Assembly (NCBI GenBank): GCA_050011315.1
Contig: JBEKJI010000043.1
Location: forward strand, 1-9,779
Source: Fen-549 sp050011315
GTDB taxonomy: Bacteria > Actinomycetota > Thermoleophilia > Gaiellales > Gaiellaceae
Reading direction: 5' to 3'
Length of the DNA stretch: 9,779 nt
Position 1 is the first letter of the stretch. Every line of letters begins with the position of its first letter. Position numbers and translations under genes: made by a program. Below, piece after piece: positions 1-5,921 of this stretch. The notes below the pieces were generated by a model. That model saw nothing but the letters and a program-made list of their open reading frames with translations. It made no database searches and was not told the origin of the DNA.

Positions 1-102
1 AAGAGCAAGCGCAGGGTCGCCGTCCGCCGCGACCGGAAGGCCTCCAACTACCTCGCTTTCCTGCACCTGGCGATGATCTTGATCCTGGCGACGTTATTTT
101 GA
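1..102 (+). CDS. DDE-type transposase, C-terminal fragment (possibly IS5-like)
   Basis: An open frame enters from the left edge and gives 33 residues before TGA at 100-102. The tail is basic (KSKRRVAVRRDRKAS) followed by a hydrophobic end (NYLAFLHLAMILILATLF). This basic-then-hydrophobic ending, with Y..FL.LA..LI, is common at the C terminus of IS5-family DDE transposases just after the catalytic Glu region. None of the catalytic residues is inside the window, so the family is inferred from the tail alone. An identical tail is encoded on the minus strand at the right end, so at least two copies existed in the source genome or sample. Confidence 0.65.
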   Translation, partial: KSKRRVAVRRDRKASNYLAFLHLAMILILATLF

Positions 103-120
103 GGCGATCTCCTGACACCG
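1..120 (+). mobile_element. 3' end of an insertion sequence (partial, left copy)
   Basis: Bases 1-120 are an exact reverse complement of 9777-9658. The shared block holds the last 33 codons of a transposase, its TGA stop, and 18 nt that should include the IS terminal inverted repeat (ending ...CTCCTGACACCG). Identity stops sharply after base 120: the next base is G here and A in the other copy. That marks the element boundary to within a base or so. The rest of the element lies left of the window, so its length, other end and any target duplication cannot be read. It ends 12 bp from the ispH stop codon and may have replaced that gene's original downstream region. Confidence 0.8.
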
Positions 121-132
121 GGCGCGGATCAT

Positions 133-1083
133 TCACGCTCCGCCGGCTGCGTCCAGCTCCCGGCGCAGCTCGACCGGCAACCGGAACTCCATGTGCTCCT
201 CGACGATCCGGCACTGCTCGATCTGCGCCACTCCGCGCTCGCGGAACCAGTCGCAGACTCCCTCCACGAGCCGCTCGGGCGCCGAGGCGCCGGAGGTGAC
301 TCCCACTGTCTCGACCCCATCCAGCCAGCGTTCCTCGATCGCGCCCGCATCCTCGATCAGATGCGCCTCGATGCCGCCGGCTCTGGCCACGTCGACCAGC
401 CGGTTCGAGTTCGAGCTGTTCTGCGAGCCGATCACGAGTAGGAGCTGGATCTCACCCAGCATCTCCCTGACCGCGCGCTGGCGGTTGGAGGTCGCATAAC
501 AGATGTCCTCGCGCTTGGGGGAGCGGATCTCGGGGAAGCGGCGGCGCAGCACCTCCACGATCTCGGCCGTCTCCTCGACCGAGAGCGTCGTCTGGGTCAC
601 GTAGGCGAGCTTCGTGCCGGGCGGGAACGAGAGCGCCTCGGCGTCGGCGACCGACTCGACCAGCGCGATCGCGTCCGGCGCCTCTCCCATCGTCCCGACC
701 ACCTCCTCGTGGCCGGCGTGACCGATCAGCACGATCCGGTAGCCCTCCTGTGCGTAGCGGCGTGCCTGCACGTGCACCTTGGTCACGAGCGGGCAGGTGG
801 CGTCGATCGTCTTCTGCCCCAGCTCCTCGCTGTGCCGGTAGACCTCCGGCGCGACTCCGTGCGCCGAGAGTACGAGAGTTGCACCTGGTGGAGCCTCCTG
901 CTCCTCCTGCACGAAGATCGCACCACGCTCCTGCAGGTCGCTGACGACGTGGCGGTTGTGAACGATCTCCTTGCGTACGTAGACGGCGCCGTGGAGATCG
1001 AGAGCCCGCGCCACGGTCTCGACGGCGCGCTCCACCCCTGCGCAGTATCCGCGCGGCGAGGCGAGGAGCACACGTCGCACCAC
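133..1083 (-). CDS. ispH: 4-hydroxy-3-methylbut-2-enyl diphosphate reductase (IspH/LytB)
   Basis: This 316-residue protein is the last enzyme of the MEP isoprenoid pathway. IspH reduces HMBPP to IPP and DMAPP with a [4Fe-4S] cluster in the cytoplasm. The three cluster cysteines are visible: C14 in RGYCAGV, C97 in DATCPLV and C195 in ICYATSNRQ. The substrate-binding motifs are present too: VHNRHVV with H43, SAHG with H75, GHAGHEE with H122/H125/E126, the TQTT segment near 163-166, and SQNSSNSNRL at 220-229. Length is normal for the family. The start is GTG at 1083. A -10-like TACGAT ends 6 nt upstream and there is no Shine-Dalgarno, which suggests a leaderless mRNA. The gene is divergent from the histidine kinase (77 bp apart), and its 3' end lies 12 bp from an IS end. 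Confidence 0.96.
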   Translation of the reverse strand: MVRRVLLASPRGYCAGVERAVETVARALDLHGAVYVRKEIVHNRHVVSDLQERGAIFVQEEQEAPPGATLVLSAHGVAPEVYRHSEELGQKTIDATCPLVTKVHVQARRYAQEGYRIVLIGHAGHEEVVGTMGEAPDAIALVESVADAEALSFPPGTKLAYVTQTTLSVEETAEIVEVLRRRFPEIRSPKREDICYATSNRQRAVREMLGEIQLLLVIGSQNSSNSNRLVDVARAGGIEAHLIEDAGAIEERWLDGVETVGVTSGASAPERLVEGVCDWFRERGVAQIEQCRIVEEHMEFRLPVELRRELDAAGGA

Positions 1084-1089
1084 CAGGCC

Positions 1090-1095
1090 ATCGTA
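1090..1095 (-). promoter_or_regulatory. -10 box of ispH (leaderless start)
   Basis: Read on the minus strand this is TACGAT, six bases before the GTG at 1083. A transcript starting at or within a base or two of the GTG would be leaderless, in line with the lack of any purine-rich ribosome site. No convincing -35 hexamer was found. The assignment is inference from spacing. Confidence 0.4.
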
Positions 1096-1144
1096 GCTGG
1101 GCCCGATACTCCGGGAGCGGGGCGGCGAGAGGCGAGACAGGGCG

Positions 1145-1150
1145 TATCAT
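1145..1150 (+). promoter_or_regulatory. -10 box of the kinase-receiver operon
   Basis: TATCAT lies 10 bases before the GTG start at 1161 and no Shine-Dalgarno sequence intervenes. The transcript would have at most a few untranslated bases. The 77-bp gap to ispH would hold both divergent promoters. Confidence 0.4.
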
Positions 1151-1160
1151 CAGGGTCCCG

Positions 1161-3986
1161 GTGACCATCCGCGGGACAAGCCTGCATGCTCAGCTCGCAT
1201 CGCTATCCGATGCCACGCACTCCAGCGATCTCGTCCTGCTGGTCCTCGCCGTTCTCGGCCTGTTCCTCTTCGTTCACCTTGCGCTCGACCTGTTCGTCCT
1301 CAGGCGCCGGCGGCGAAAGCGCGAATCGCTCACCCAGGAGAGCCGCATGGCCGCCGCCGCCGATCTGTCGGCTGCGCTCGCCCGGGCTCGGGGCAGCGAG
1401 GAGGCCGGTCGTGTCTTGCTCGACACGCTGAACGAGTTGATCGGAACCGATCATTCCGGCCTGATGCTGATCGACGAAGCTGGGACCGAGGCGCGTGGCT
1501 TGATCGCACGAAAAGATGGTGCCGATCTGGACTGGTATCGATCGGCGCGCATAGACCTCAAGAACGAGGTTTCGGGCGTCAGGTGTGCCTGCGAGGCTCG
1601 CACGCTCGTCCTGGTCGAGAACGCGCCCGACTCACCGGATGTGAACGCGGCGATGATCGAGCGCGCCGGGCTGAAGAGCGTGGTCTTCATTCCTCTCGAG
1701 AGCGAGCGCAGGATGATCGGCGTGGTCTCGATCGGCTCGACGACGAGGTTCCTCTCCTTCACACCCGAGCAGCTGGCGCTGATGAACATGCTCGCCGCCG
1801 AGGGCACTCTCGCGCTCGAGCGGACCGACTCGCTGGCGGCGCTCGAGCGTGCGCTCGAGCGAGAGCGCCTCGTTTCCGAGATCTCCCGGCGCGTTCGTTC
1901 GGAGTCCGATGTCGACCGGCTGATCGAGGTCGCGCTCGCCGAGACAGCCGAAGCTCTCGGTGCTTCTCGATGCTTCCTTCGTCTCGGCGATCCCGAGACT
2001 CCCGCTCCGCTGCGCCTGGAGTGGCGGCAAGAAGGGCTCGACCCGATTCCCGCAGATGCGACGCTGTACCTCTCGGTTTCGAACCTCGCTCTGCGTCAGG
2101 GGCGAACCGCTGCGGTAGCCGACGTCGAAACGGGCCCCGAACTCGCCGACGAGTCGCTCGGGGGCCGTGAGGCGCTGCTCGGACTCGGGAGTCGCGCAGT
2201 CCTGTCGACGCCGATCGTCCTCTTCGGTGCCGTGACCGGCGTTCTCGCGGTGCATGCGGCGGAGACGCGAGACTGGTCGGACGACGACGTCGCCTTTATC
2301 GAGGCGGTCGCGCGCGAACTCGGCATGGCGCTCTATAGCGCGAACCTTCTCGAAGAGAACCGACGACGGCTTGAACAGCAGGAGGGGTTGCTGGCGGCGA
2401 CCGAAGCCATGACGGGCGAGCTCGAGCTCGACGCGGTGCTCGCGCGGAGGCTGGCCGGCGGCCGGGCGGATCTTTTCAGGGCTCTGAGCACCCGGGACGT
2501 GCTCGCCGAGAGCGTTAGGCAGGCAATTGCACTTCTCGATACCGACGCGGCTCTCTTGCTCGGGCTCGAGGGGAGCGAGCTGGTTGCTCGCGAAGGCTCG
2601 AGCTACGGGCTGGAGGAGATGCAGGGCACACGTTTCCCTGCGGCGATCTCTATAGCAGGCGACCTCGTCTATTCGCGCCGGCCGCTCGTAATCGGCGATC
2701 TGACTTTCGACCAGAGGCGTCTGGAGGCGCGTGATCCCATTATCCGCGAGGGTTTCAAGGCGTTGCTGGGCGTTCCGCTCATCGGCAGCGACGGTTCGCT
2801 CGAGGGGGTGCTGCTCGTCTATTCGCGTGCAGTGCGTGCCTGGCGTGCGAAGGAGACGGAGGCGCTCGTTTCTCTGGCGGCGAACACCGCCACAGCTCTG
2901 GCCAACGCGGTTCTATACCTACGCGTCTCACTAGAGCGCGAGCAGAGCATCGCGATCCTCTCCAGCGTCGCCGACGGCATCGTCGCGGTCGATCGCGAAG
3001 GCAAGATCGTGCTCTGGAATGCGGCCGTCGAAAGGATCACCGGGATCTCGAGCGACGAGGCACTCGGGCGACCCGGCTCCGAAGTTCTGCGGCAAGAGCT
3101 CGACTCGGGAACGGAACAGGGAGAGAGATCGATCTCGATCAAGCGCGGCGGCAGAGAGCTGTGGCTGGCGGTGGCCGAGGCGACCATGCGCGATCCCGCC
3201 GATCAGATTGCCGGCAAGATCTACACGCTCAGGGACGTCTCCGCCGATCGCTTCGTCGAGCAAGCCAAGTCCGACTTCGTCTCCTCGGTCTCGCACGAGC
3301 TGCGCGCTCCGCTCACCTCCATCTACGGCTTCGCCGAGACCCTTCTGCGCCGCGGCGAGCTCTTCGACGAGACCCAGAGACGGACGTTTCTCTCCTACAT
3401 CGCCTCCGAATCCGAGCGCCTGACAGGCATCGTCGACGCGCTGCTCGACGTCGCCGAGCTCGACTCGGGCGACCTTCAGGTGGAGCTGGGGCAAACGGAC
3501 GTCGCTCACATCGTGCGCGAGGTGGTCGAGGTCGCGCGTCAGGGCGATAGCGGCAGCAACGGCCACGAGTTCGTGATCGATCTCGGCGCCGACGAGTCAC
3601 TCGGTGCCGAGGCCGACCGCGAAAAGCTGCGCCGTGTGCTCGTCAACCTGATCGACAACGCGATCAAGTTCTCGCCCGGCGGCGGCAAGGTGACCGTCGC
3701 CGGCCAGAAGCGCCCCGGCGTTGTCGAGTTGCGCGTGGTGGACGAGGGCGTCGGCATCCCCGAAGAGGAGCGGGAGCGCATCTTCCGGAAGTTCTACAGG
3801 GGCTCGTCTTCGGTGCTGAGCGGGGGCACGGGGTTGGGTCTATTCATCTCGCGTGGCCTGGTGACGGCGATGGGAGGACACATCTGGGTGGACTCGGTCG
3901 AGGGAGAAGGATCGAGCTTCGTACTCGAGCTGGTGAGCAGCGACGAGACGGGGGCGAAGAGTGAGTTGTCGTCGGAGAGGGAATAG
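1161..3986 (+). CDS. Membrane-anchored sensor histidine kinase, 3x GAF + PAS
   Basis: This 941-residue kinase has one N-terminal membrane helix (about 24-47, then the basic stop RRRRRKR). Three GAF-like sensory domains follow (about 70-220, 240-395 and 440-590), joined by Arg/Glu-rich linkers that look like coiled coil. A PAS domain comes next (about 597-700; GIVAVDREGKIVLWNAAVERITG). The catalytic core is complete. HisKA has H712 in SVSHELRAPLTS. HATPase_c has the N box NLIDNAIKF with N833, the G1 box DEGVGIP at 861-867, the F box FRKFYRG and the G2 box GGTGLGLF at 888-895. It should autophosphorylate H712 and pass phosphate to the receiver encoded 11 bp downstream. Ligands cannot be told from the sequence. 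The start is GTG with a -10 box 10 nt upstream; the short hydrophilic N terminus gives little independent support for it. Confidence 0.9.
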   Translation: MTIRGTSLHAQLASLSDATHSSDLVLLVLAVLGLFLFVHLALDLFVLRRRRRKRESLTQESRMAAAADLSAALARARGSEEAGRVLLDTLNELIGTDHSGLMLIDEAGTEARGLIARKDGADLDWYRSARIDLKNEVSGVRCACEARTLVLVENAPDSPDVNAAMIERAGLKSVVFIPLESERRMIGVVSIGSTTRFLSFTPEQLALMNMLAAEGTLALERTDSLAALERALERERLVSEISRRVRSESDVDRLIEVALAETAEALGASRCFLRLGDPETPAPLRLEWRQEGLDPIPADATLYLSVSNLALRQGRTAAVADVETGPELADESLGGREALLGLGSRAVLSTPIVLFGAVTGVLAVHAAETRDWSDDDVAFIEAVARELGMALYSANLLEENRRRLEQQEGLLAATEAMTGELELDAVLARRLAGGRADLFRALSTRDVLAESVRQAIALLDTDAALLLGLEGSELVAREGSSYGLEEMQGTRFPAAISIAGDLVYSRRPLVIGDLTFDQRRLEARDPIIREGFKALLGVPLIGSDGSLEGVLLVYSRAVRAWRAKETEALVSLAANTATALANAVLYLRVSLEREQSIAILSSVADGIVAVDREGKIVLWNAAVERITGISSDEALGRPGSEVLRQELDSGTEQGERSISIKRGGRELWLAVAEATMRDPADQIAGKIYTLRDVSADRFVEQAKSDFVSSVSHELRAPLTSIYGFAETLLRRGELFDETQRRTFLSYIASESERLTGIVDALLDVAELDSGDLQVELGQTDVAHIVREVVEVARQGDSGSNGHEFVIDLGADESLGAEADREKLRRVLVNLIDNAIKFSPGGGKVTVAGQKRPGVVELRVVDEGVGIPEEERERIFRKFYRGSSSVLSGGTGLGLFISRGLVTAMGGHIWVDSVEGEGSSFVLELVSSDETGAKSELSSERE

Positions 3987-3991
3987 GAAGG
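3986..3991 (+). promoter_or_regulatory. Ribosome binding site of the receiver gene
   Basis: GGAAGG begins in the kinase stop codon and ends six bases before the ATG at 3998. The receiver therefore depends on a Shine-Dalgarno site, consistent with translation from within the kinase mRNA. Several other genes in the window lack one. Confidence 0.55.
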
Positions 3992-3997
3992 TTTCCG

Positions 3998-4432
3998 ATG
4001 ACGCGCGTCCTGATCATCGATGACGAAGCGCCGATCCGGCTTCTCTGTCGAGTCAACCTCGAGGCCGAGGGCATGGAAGTGAGCGAGGCTGCCGACGGGA
4101 CGAGCGGAATCGAGGTCGCGCGCCGCGAGCGGCCGGACGTGATCCTGCTGGACGTAATGATGCCCCGTCTCGACGGCTGGGAAGTCGCCGACGCTCTGCT
4201 CCGGGACGAAAGCACCAGCGAGATCCCGATCATCTTCCTGACGGCTCGCGCCGAGGTACGCGACCGTGCTCGCGGGCTCGACATCGGCGGTGTCGAGTAC
4301 ATCACGAAGCCCTTCAACCCGCTCGAGCTGGCGCCGCTGGTTGAGTCTCTGATGGAGCGGATCAGCCAGGGCGGCCGCGACGAGTTGCGCGGCGAGAAGC
4401 TGGCCGAGTTGCGGGCGCTTACCCGCGAATAA
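3998..4432 (+). CDS. Stand-alone response regulator receiver (CheY-like)
   Basis: This 144-residue single-domain receiver has all the expected key residues: the acidic pair D8/D9 (LIIDDE), the phosphoacceptor D52 (ILLDVMMP), T82 (IIFLTAR) and K104 (YITKPFNP), with Y101 at the aromatic switch region. The sequence after about residue 122 is a short charged helix (RDELRGEKLAELRALTRE) with no DNA-binding or enzymatic output domain. It lies 11 bp after the histidine kinase, almost certainly in one operon, and should be its phosphate acceptor. Output would then be by protein contact or by relay to another component encoded elsewhere. Confidence 0.93.
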   Translation: MTRVLIIDDEAPIRLLCRVNLEAEGMEVSEAADGTSGIEVARRERPDVILLDVMMPRLDGWEVADALLRDESTSEIPIIFLTARAEVRDRARGLDIGGVEYITKPFNPLELAPLVESLMERISQGGRDELRGEKLAELRALTRE

Positions 4433-4461
4433 GTCCGCCGGCAAAGCCGGCGAGGACTTTT
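4432..4461 (+). terminator. Probable intrinsic terminator of the kinase-receiver operon
   Basis: A stem-loop starts in the receiver stop codon. AGTCC plus GCCGGC pair around an AAA loop with GCCGGC plus GGACT, with two unpaired bases (GA) on the 3' side. It runs directly into TTTT. The short T run and strong GC stem fit a Rho-independent terminator. Further hairpins follow at once. Confidence 0.6.
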
Positions 4462-4478
4462 CGCGGCGGAAGAAGCGA

Positions 4479-4492
4479 GCGCTGAGCAGCGC
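4479..4492 (+). repeat. Small inverted repeat
   Basis: GCGCTG, a 2-nt spacer and CAGCGC. It sits between the terminator and the family-2 repeat and resembles the 5' arm of that repeat's second hairpin (GCGCTGAGC), so it may be a partial copy. No function can be assigned. Confidence 0.35.
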
Positions 4493-4496
4493 CTCG

Positions 4497-4676
4497 GCCG
4501 ACGAAAGTCCGCCACCTTCGGTGGCATGACGACTTTCGTCGGCGATCAAGTCGAAGCGCTGAGCGGCGCCTGCGGCGCCTCGCTCAGCGCCTGCTCCTCT
4601 GCGCGGGGCGAGCGGCCGGATTTCGGAGCGGGGTTCGTTGCGTGATGGGGACGGCGTTTCGTGAGCCACGCCCGTC
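4497..4676 (+). repeat. Structured repeat family 2, copy 1
   Basis: The first hairpin (4497-4543) has a perfect 13-bp stem, GCCGACGAAAGTC with GACTTTCGTCGGC, topped by a 6-bp hairpin GCCACC/GGTGGC. Twelve bases later a second hairpin (4556-4590, 35 nt) pairs GCGCTGAGC with GCTCAGCGC and GGCGCC with GGCGCC. CTGCTCCT follows, then about 80 bp of weaker similarity. The same order recurs at 8563-8724 after tRNA-Leu, and the second hairpin has exactly the same length there. Two stem positions change together between copies (C-G to T-A), so pairing appears conserved. The end coordinate is approximate. The copy fills most of the gap between the receiver gene and tRNA-Pro. Confidence 0.65.
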
Positions 4677-4726
4677 ATGCCGGTCGTGGCGGACGCGGCT
4701 ACGCAAGGGCGAGGCGCCAGGCGGCG

Positions 4727-4732
4727 TAGACT
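4727..4732 (+). promoter_or_regulatory. -10 box of tRNA-Pro
   Basis: TAGACT ends eight bases before the mature 5' end of tRNA-Pro. The same hexamer stands 11 bases before tRNA-His, and related boxes precede the other tRNAs at 8-10 bases. No clear -35 box was found. Confidence 0.5.
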
Positions 4733-4740
4733 TCTCTCGG

Positions 4741-4814
4741 CGGGACGTAGCGCAGCCTGGTAGCGCGCCTGCTTTGGGAGCAGGAGGCCCCCGGTTCGAA
4801 TCCGGGCGTCCCGA
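4741..4814 (+). tRNA. tRNA-Pro (anticodon UGG)
   Basis: A full cloverleaf can be drawn. The acceptor CGGGACG pairs with CGTCCCG. The D stem is GCGC/GCGC, the anticodon stem CCTGC/GCAGG has loop TTTGGGA (anticodon TGG), and the T stem CCCGG/CCGGG has loop TTCGAAT. The discriminator base is A4814. CCA is not encoded, because the next bases are TCT. The closing stem of repeat copy A begins at the very next base. Confidence 0.97.
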
Positions 4815-4966
4815 TCTCGCTTCCTCGGTCGGCGGCTCCGTGCGACCGGGGAGCCCGGCCTCACGGAGCCGCCTGGCGTCGCTGACCGCACTTCGCTCTA
4901 CGGGGCCGTGTGTTCACACTGTCCCCTCCGGCGAAGCACGCCCAGCGACGCCCCGAGAAAGCGAGA
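4815..4966 (+). repeat. tRNA-trailing structured element, copy A (family 1, full form)
   Basis: The closing stem P1 pairs 4815-4828 (TCTCGCTTCCTCGG) with 4953-4966 (CCGAGAAAGCGAGA), 13 of 14 matched. Inside it are two hairpins. P2 (4831-4873) is a perfect 12-bp stem GGCGGCTCCGTG/CACGGAGCCGCC with CCGGG/CCCGG nested in its loop. P3 (4875-4952) is a 10-bp stem GGCGTCGCTG/CAGCGACGCC, then CTTCGC/GCGAAG, ending in the apical stem GTGTG-TT-CACAC at 4908-4919. This folds as a three-way junction. It starts one base after the tRNA-Pro discriminator. Where stem pairs are imperfect (4823/4958, 4890/4937, 4889/4938), the opposite strand reads G-T and this strand A-C. The function is unknown; an RNA, a DNA repeat or an unusual terminator are all possible. 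Confidence 0.7.
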
Positions 4967-4985
4967 TGTCGAATCGCAGTGTTCG

Positions 4986-5091
4986 GGCTCGGCCGGCCGA
5001 GCCGGCCTTCGGAGCCGCCTGACGCCGCTGACCGTACATCGCTCTCCGGGGCCGTGTGACGACGCTGTCCTCTCCGGCGCCGTACCGCGGC
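4986..5091 (+). repeat. Family 1 element, copy B (short form)
   Basis: It begins with a perfect 18-bp palindrome, GGCTCGGCC/GGCCGAGCC (4986-5003). The core then resembles copy A: GAGCCGCCTGACGCCGCTGA near 5013-5032 and GGGGCCGTGTG near 5048. A stem GCCGC/GCGGC plus GTAC/GTAC joins 5024-5037 with 5082-5091. The apical GTGT (5054-5057) pairs with ACGC (5062-5065) using one G-T pair. The outer P1 arms of copy A are missing. It ends 18 bp before the -10 box of the gene at 5123, so A and B form a tandem pair between tRNA-Pro and that gene. Confidence 0.55.
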
Positions 5092-5108
5092 CGGTGGCTC
5101 CGAGCGGT

Positions 5109-5114
5109 TATCCT
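5109..5114 (+). promoter_or_regulatory. -10 box of the gene at 5123 (leaderless start)
   Basis: TATCCT ends eight bases before the ATG at 5123. With usual -10 to start-site spacing the transcript would begin at or next to the ATG. No Shine-Dalgarno sequence is present. The identical hexamer stands nine bases before tRNA-Leu, which supports it as a real promoter element in this genome. Confidence 0.5.
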
Positions 5115-5122
5115 GCAGCCGG

Positions 5123-5716
5123 ATGGCTCACGACGACTGGCGAATCCACGTCGAGCTCGAGCAGGAAGGCGATCAGGGCGCCGACTTCTTCGAACGCCTC
5201 AGCGACGGCCTTGGCGACGAGGCCAGGGAGCTCGCGAAAACGCTCGCTGGAGACCGCCTGGCCGTCTCCCGTGACGGCAGTGAGCTCTTTGTCTACGCCT
5301 CGAGGAAGATTCAGGCCGAGCAGGCGCATGCGGTGATCGAGGCCGAGCTGCGGCGCCACGGTTTCGAGGCCAAGGTCAGCCGCGTCGAGCACTGGCTCGA
5401 GGATGAGGAGCGCTGGGACGACGAGCCTAAGGACGAGACCTGGGAGGAAGAAGCGGTCGAGCACGGCTGGGCTCCCTGGGAAGTACGGGTCGCCTGCAAC
5501 TCCCACCGCGACGCGAGGGAACTCGCGGACAGGCTCGAGAGCGAGGGCTACCGGCCGCTACGACGCTGGCGCTACCTCATCGTCGGCACCGATACGCGTG
5601 AGGACGCCGACGCGCTCGCCCGCCGGCTGCACGGCGAGGTCGAAGCGGGCGGCGACGTGGTTTGGGAAGAAGCGGCCGACGCCGGCGTCGTCAGCCCTTT
5701 CCGGCTGTTCGGCTGA
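5123..5716 (+). CDS. Acidic cytoplasmic protein of unknown function with two similar halves
   Basis: This protein has 197 residues, no signal peptide and no membrane segment, and is rich in Glu and Asp. It looks like two small alpha/beta units. The N-terminal half (about 6-92) begins WRIHVELEQ and has FFERLSDGL, then a strand-helix-strand DGSELFVYASRKIQAEQAHAVIEAEL. The C-terminal half (about 118-185) begins WEVRVACN, then the helix RDARELADRLESEG, the strand RRWRYLIVG and the helix REDADALARRL. Both halves open W-x-(I/V)-x-V and contain a helix like (A/D)xAxxxAxxL, so an ancient duplication of a ferredoxin-like fold is plausible. An acidic linker (EDEERWDDEPKDETWEEE) joins them. I do not recognise a characterised family. 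Coding is supported by the ATG, the upstream -10 box and a coherent protein pattern. It follows repeat copy B and converges on copy C. Confidence 0.75.
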   Translation: MAHDDWRIHVELEQEGDQGADFFERLSDGLGDEARELAKTLAGDRLAVSRDGSELFVYASRKIQAEQAHAVIEAELRRHGFEAKVSRVEHWLEDEERWDDEPKDETWEEEAVEHGWAPWEVRVACNSHRDARELADRLESEGYRPLRRWRYLIVGTDTREDADALARRLHGEVEAGGDVVWEEAADAGVVSPFRLFG

Positions 5717-5749
5717 CGACCTCCGACCGAGCTGGATCTTGATGAAGTG

Positions 5750-5860
5750 CCTCTCGCTTTCTCGGGGCGCCGCTGGCGGTGCGAGCCCGGAGAGAACAGT
5801 GTGAACACACAGGCTCGGAAACGATCGTACCGCCCGCGACGTCAAGCGGCTCGGGAGGCC
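5750..5860 (-). repeat. Family 1 element, copy C (second unit behind copy D)
   Basis: Strand is given by the tRNA orientation used for copies A, D and E. On the plus strand it opens with the P1 arm CCTCTCGCTTTCTCGG (5750-5765). The P3 arm GGCGCCGCTGGCGGTGCGA (5766-5784) pairs with TCGTACCGCCCGCGACGTC (5825-5843) with few mismatches. The apical stem is GTGTG-AA-CACAC (5799-5810). The opposite P1 arm is not found, so the unit is open on that side. GGCCGGCCGCGCCC follows at 5857. In tRNA-Gly orientation copy C lies behind copy D, mirroring the A-B order behind tRNA-Pro. Confidence 0.6.
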
Positions 5861-5921
5861 GGCCGCGCCCCGGCCAGTAGGAGTCTCGGTCCGAGAGGAG
5901 CCCGGACAAGACCGAATCGCC

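Noticed and set aside
3794..4891. A 365-codon open frame on the minus strand opposite the kinase end, the receiver and tRNA-Pro
   Set aside because: It runs antisense through the receiver gene, which has all catalytic residues, and through tRNA-Pro. Its translation is Arg/Pro/Ser-rich with no domain pattern, as expected for a high-GC shadow frame.
4875..4952. CRISPR-like repeats among the intergenic repeats
   Set aside because: The copies are long, imperfect, irregularly spaced and on both strands, with no unique spacers of constant length.
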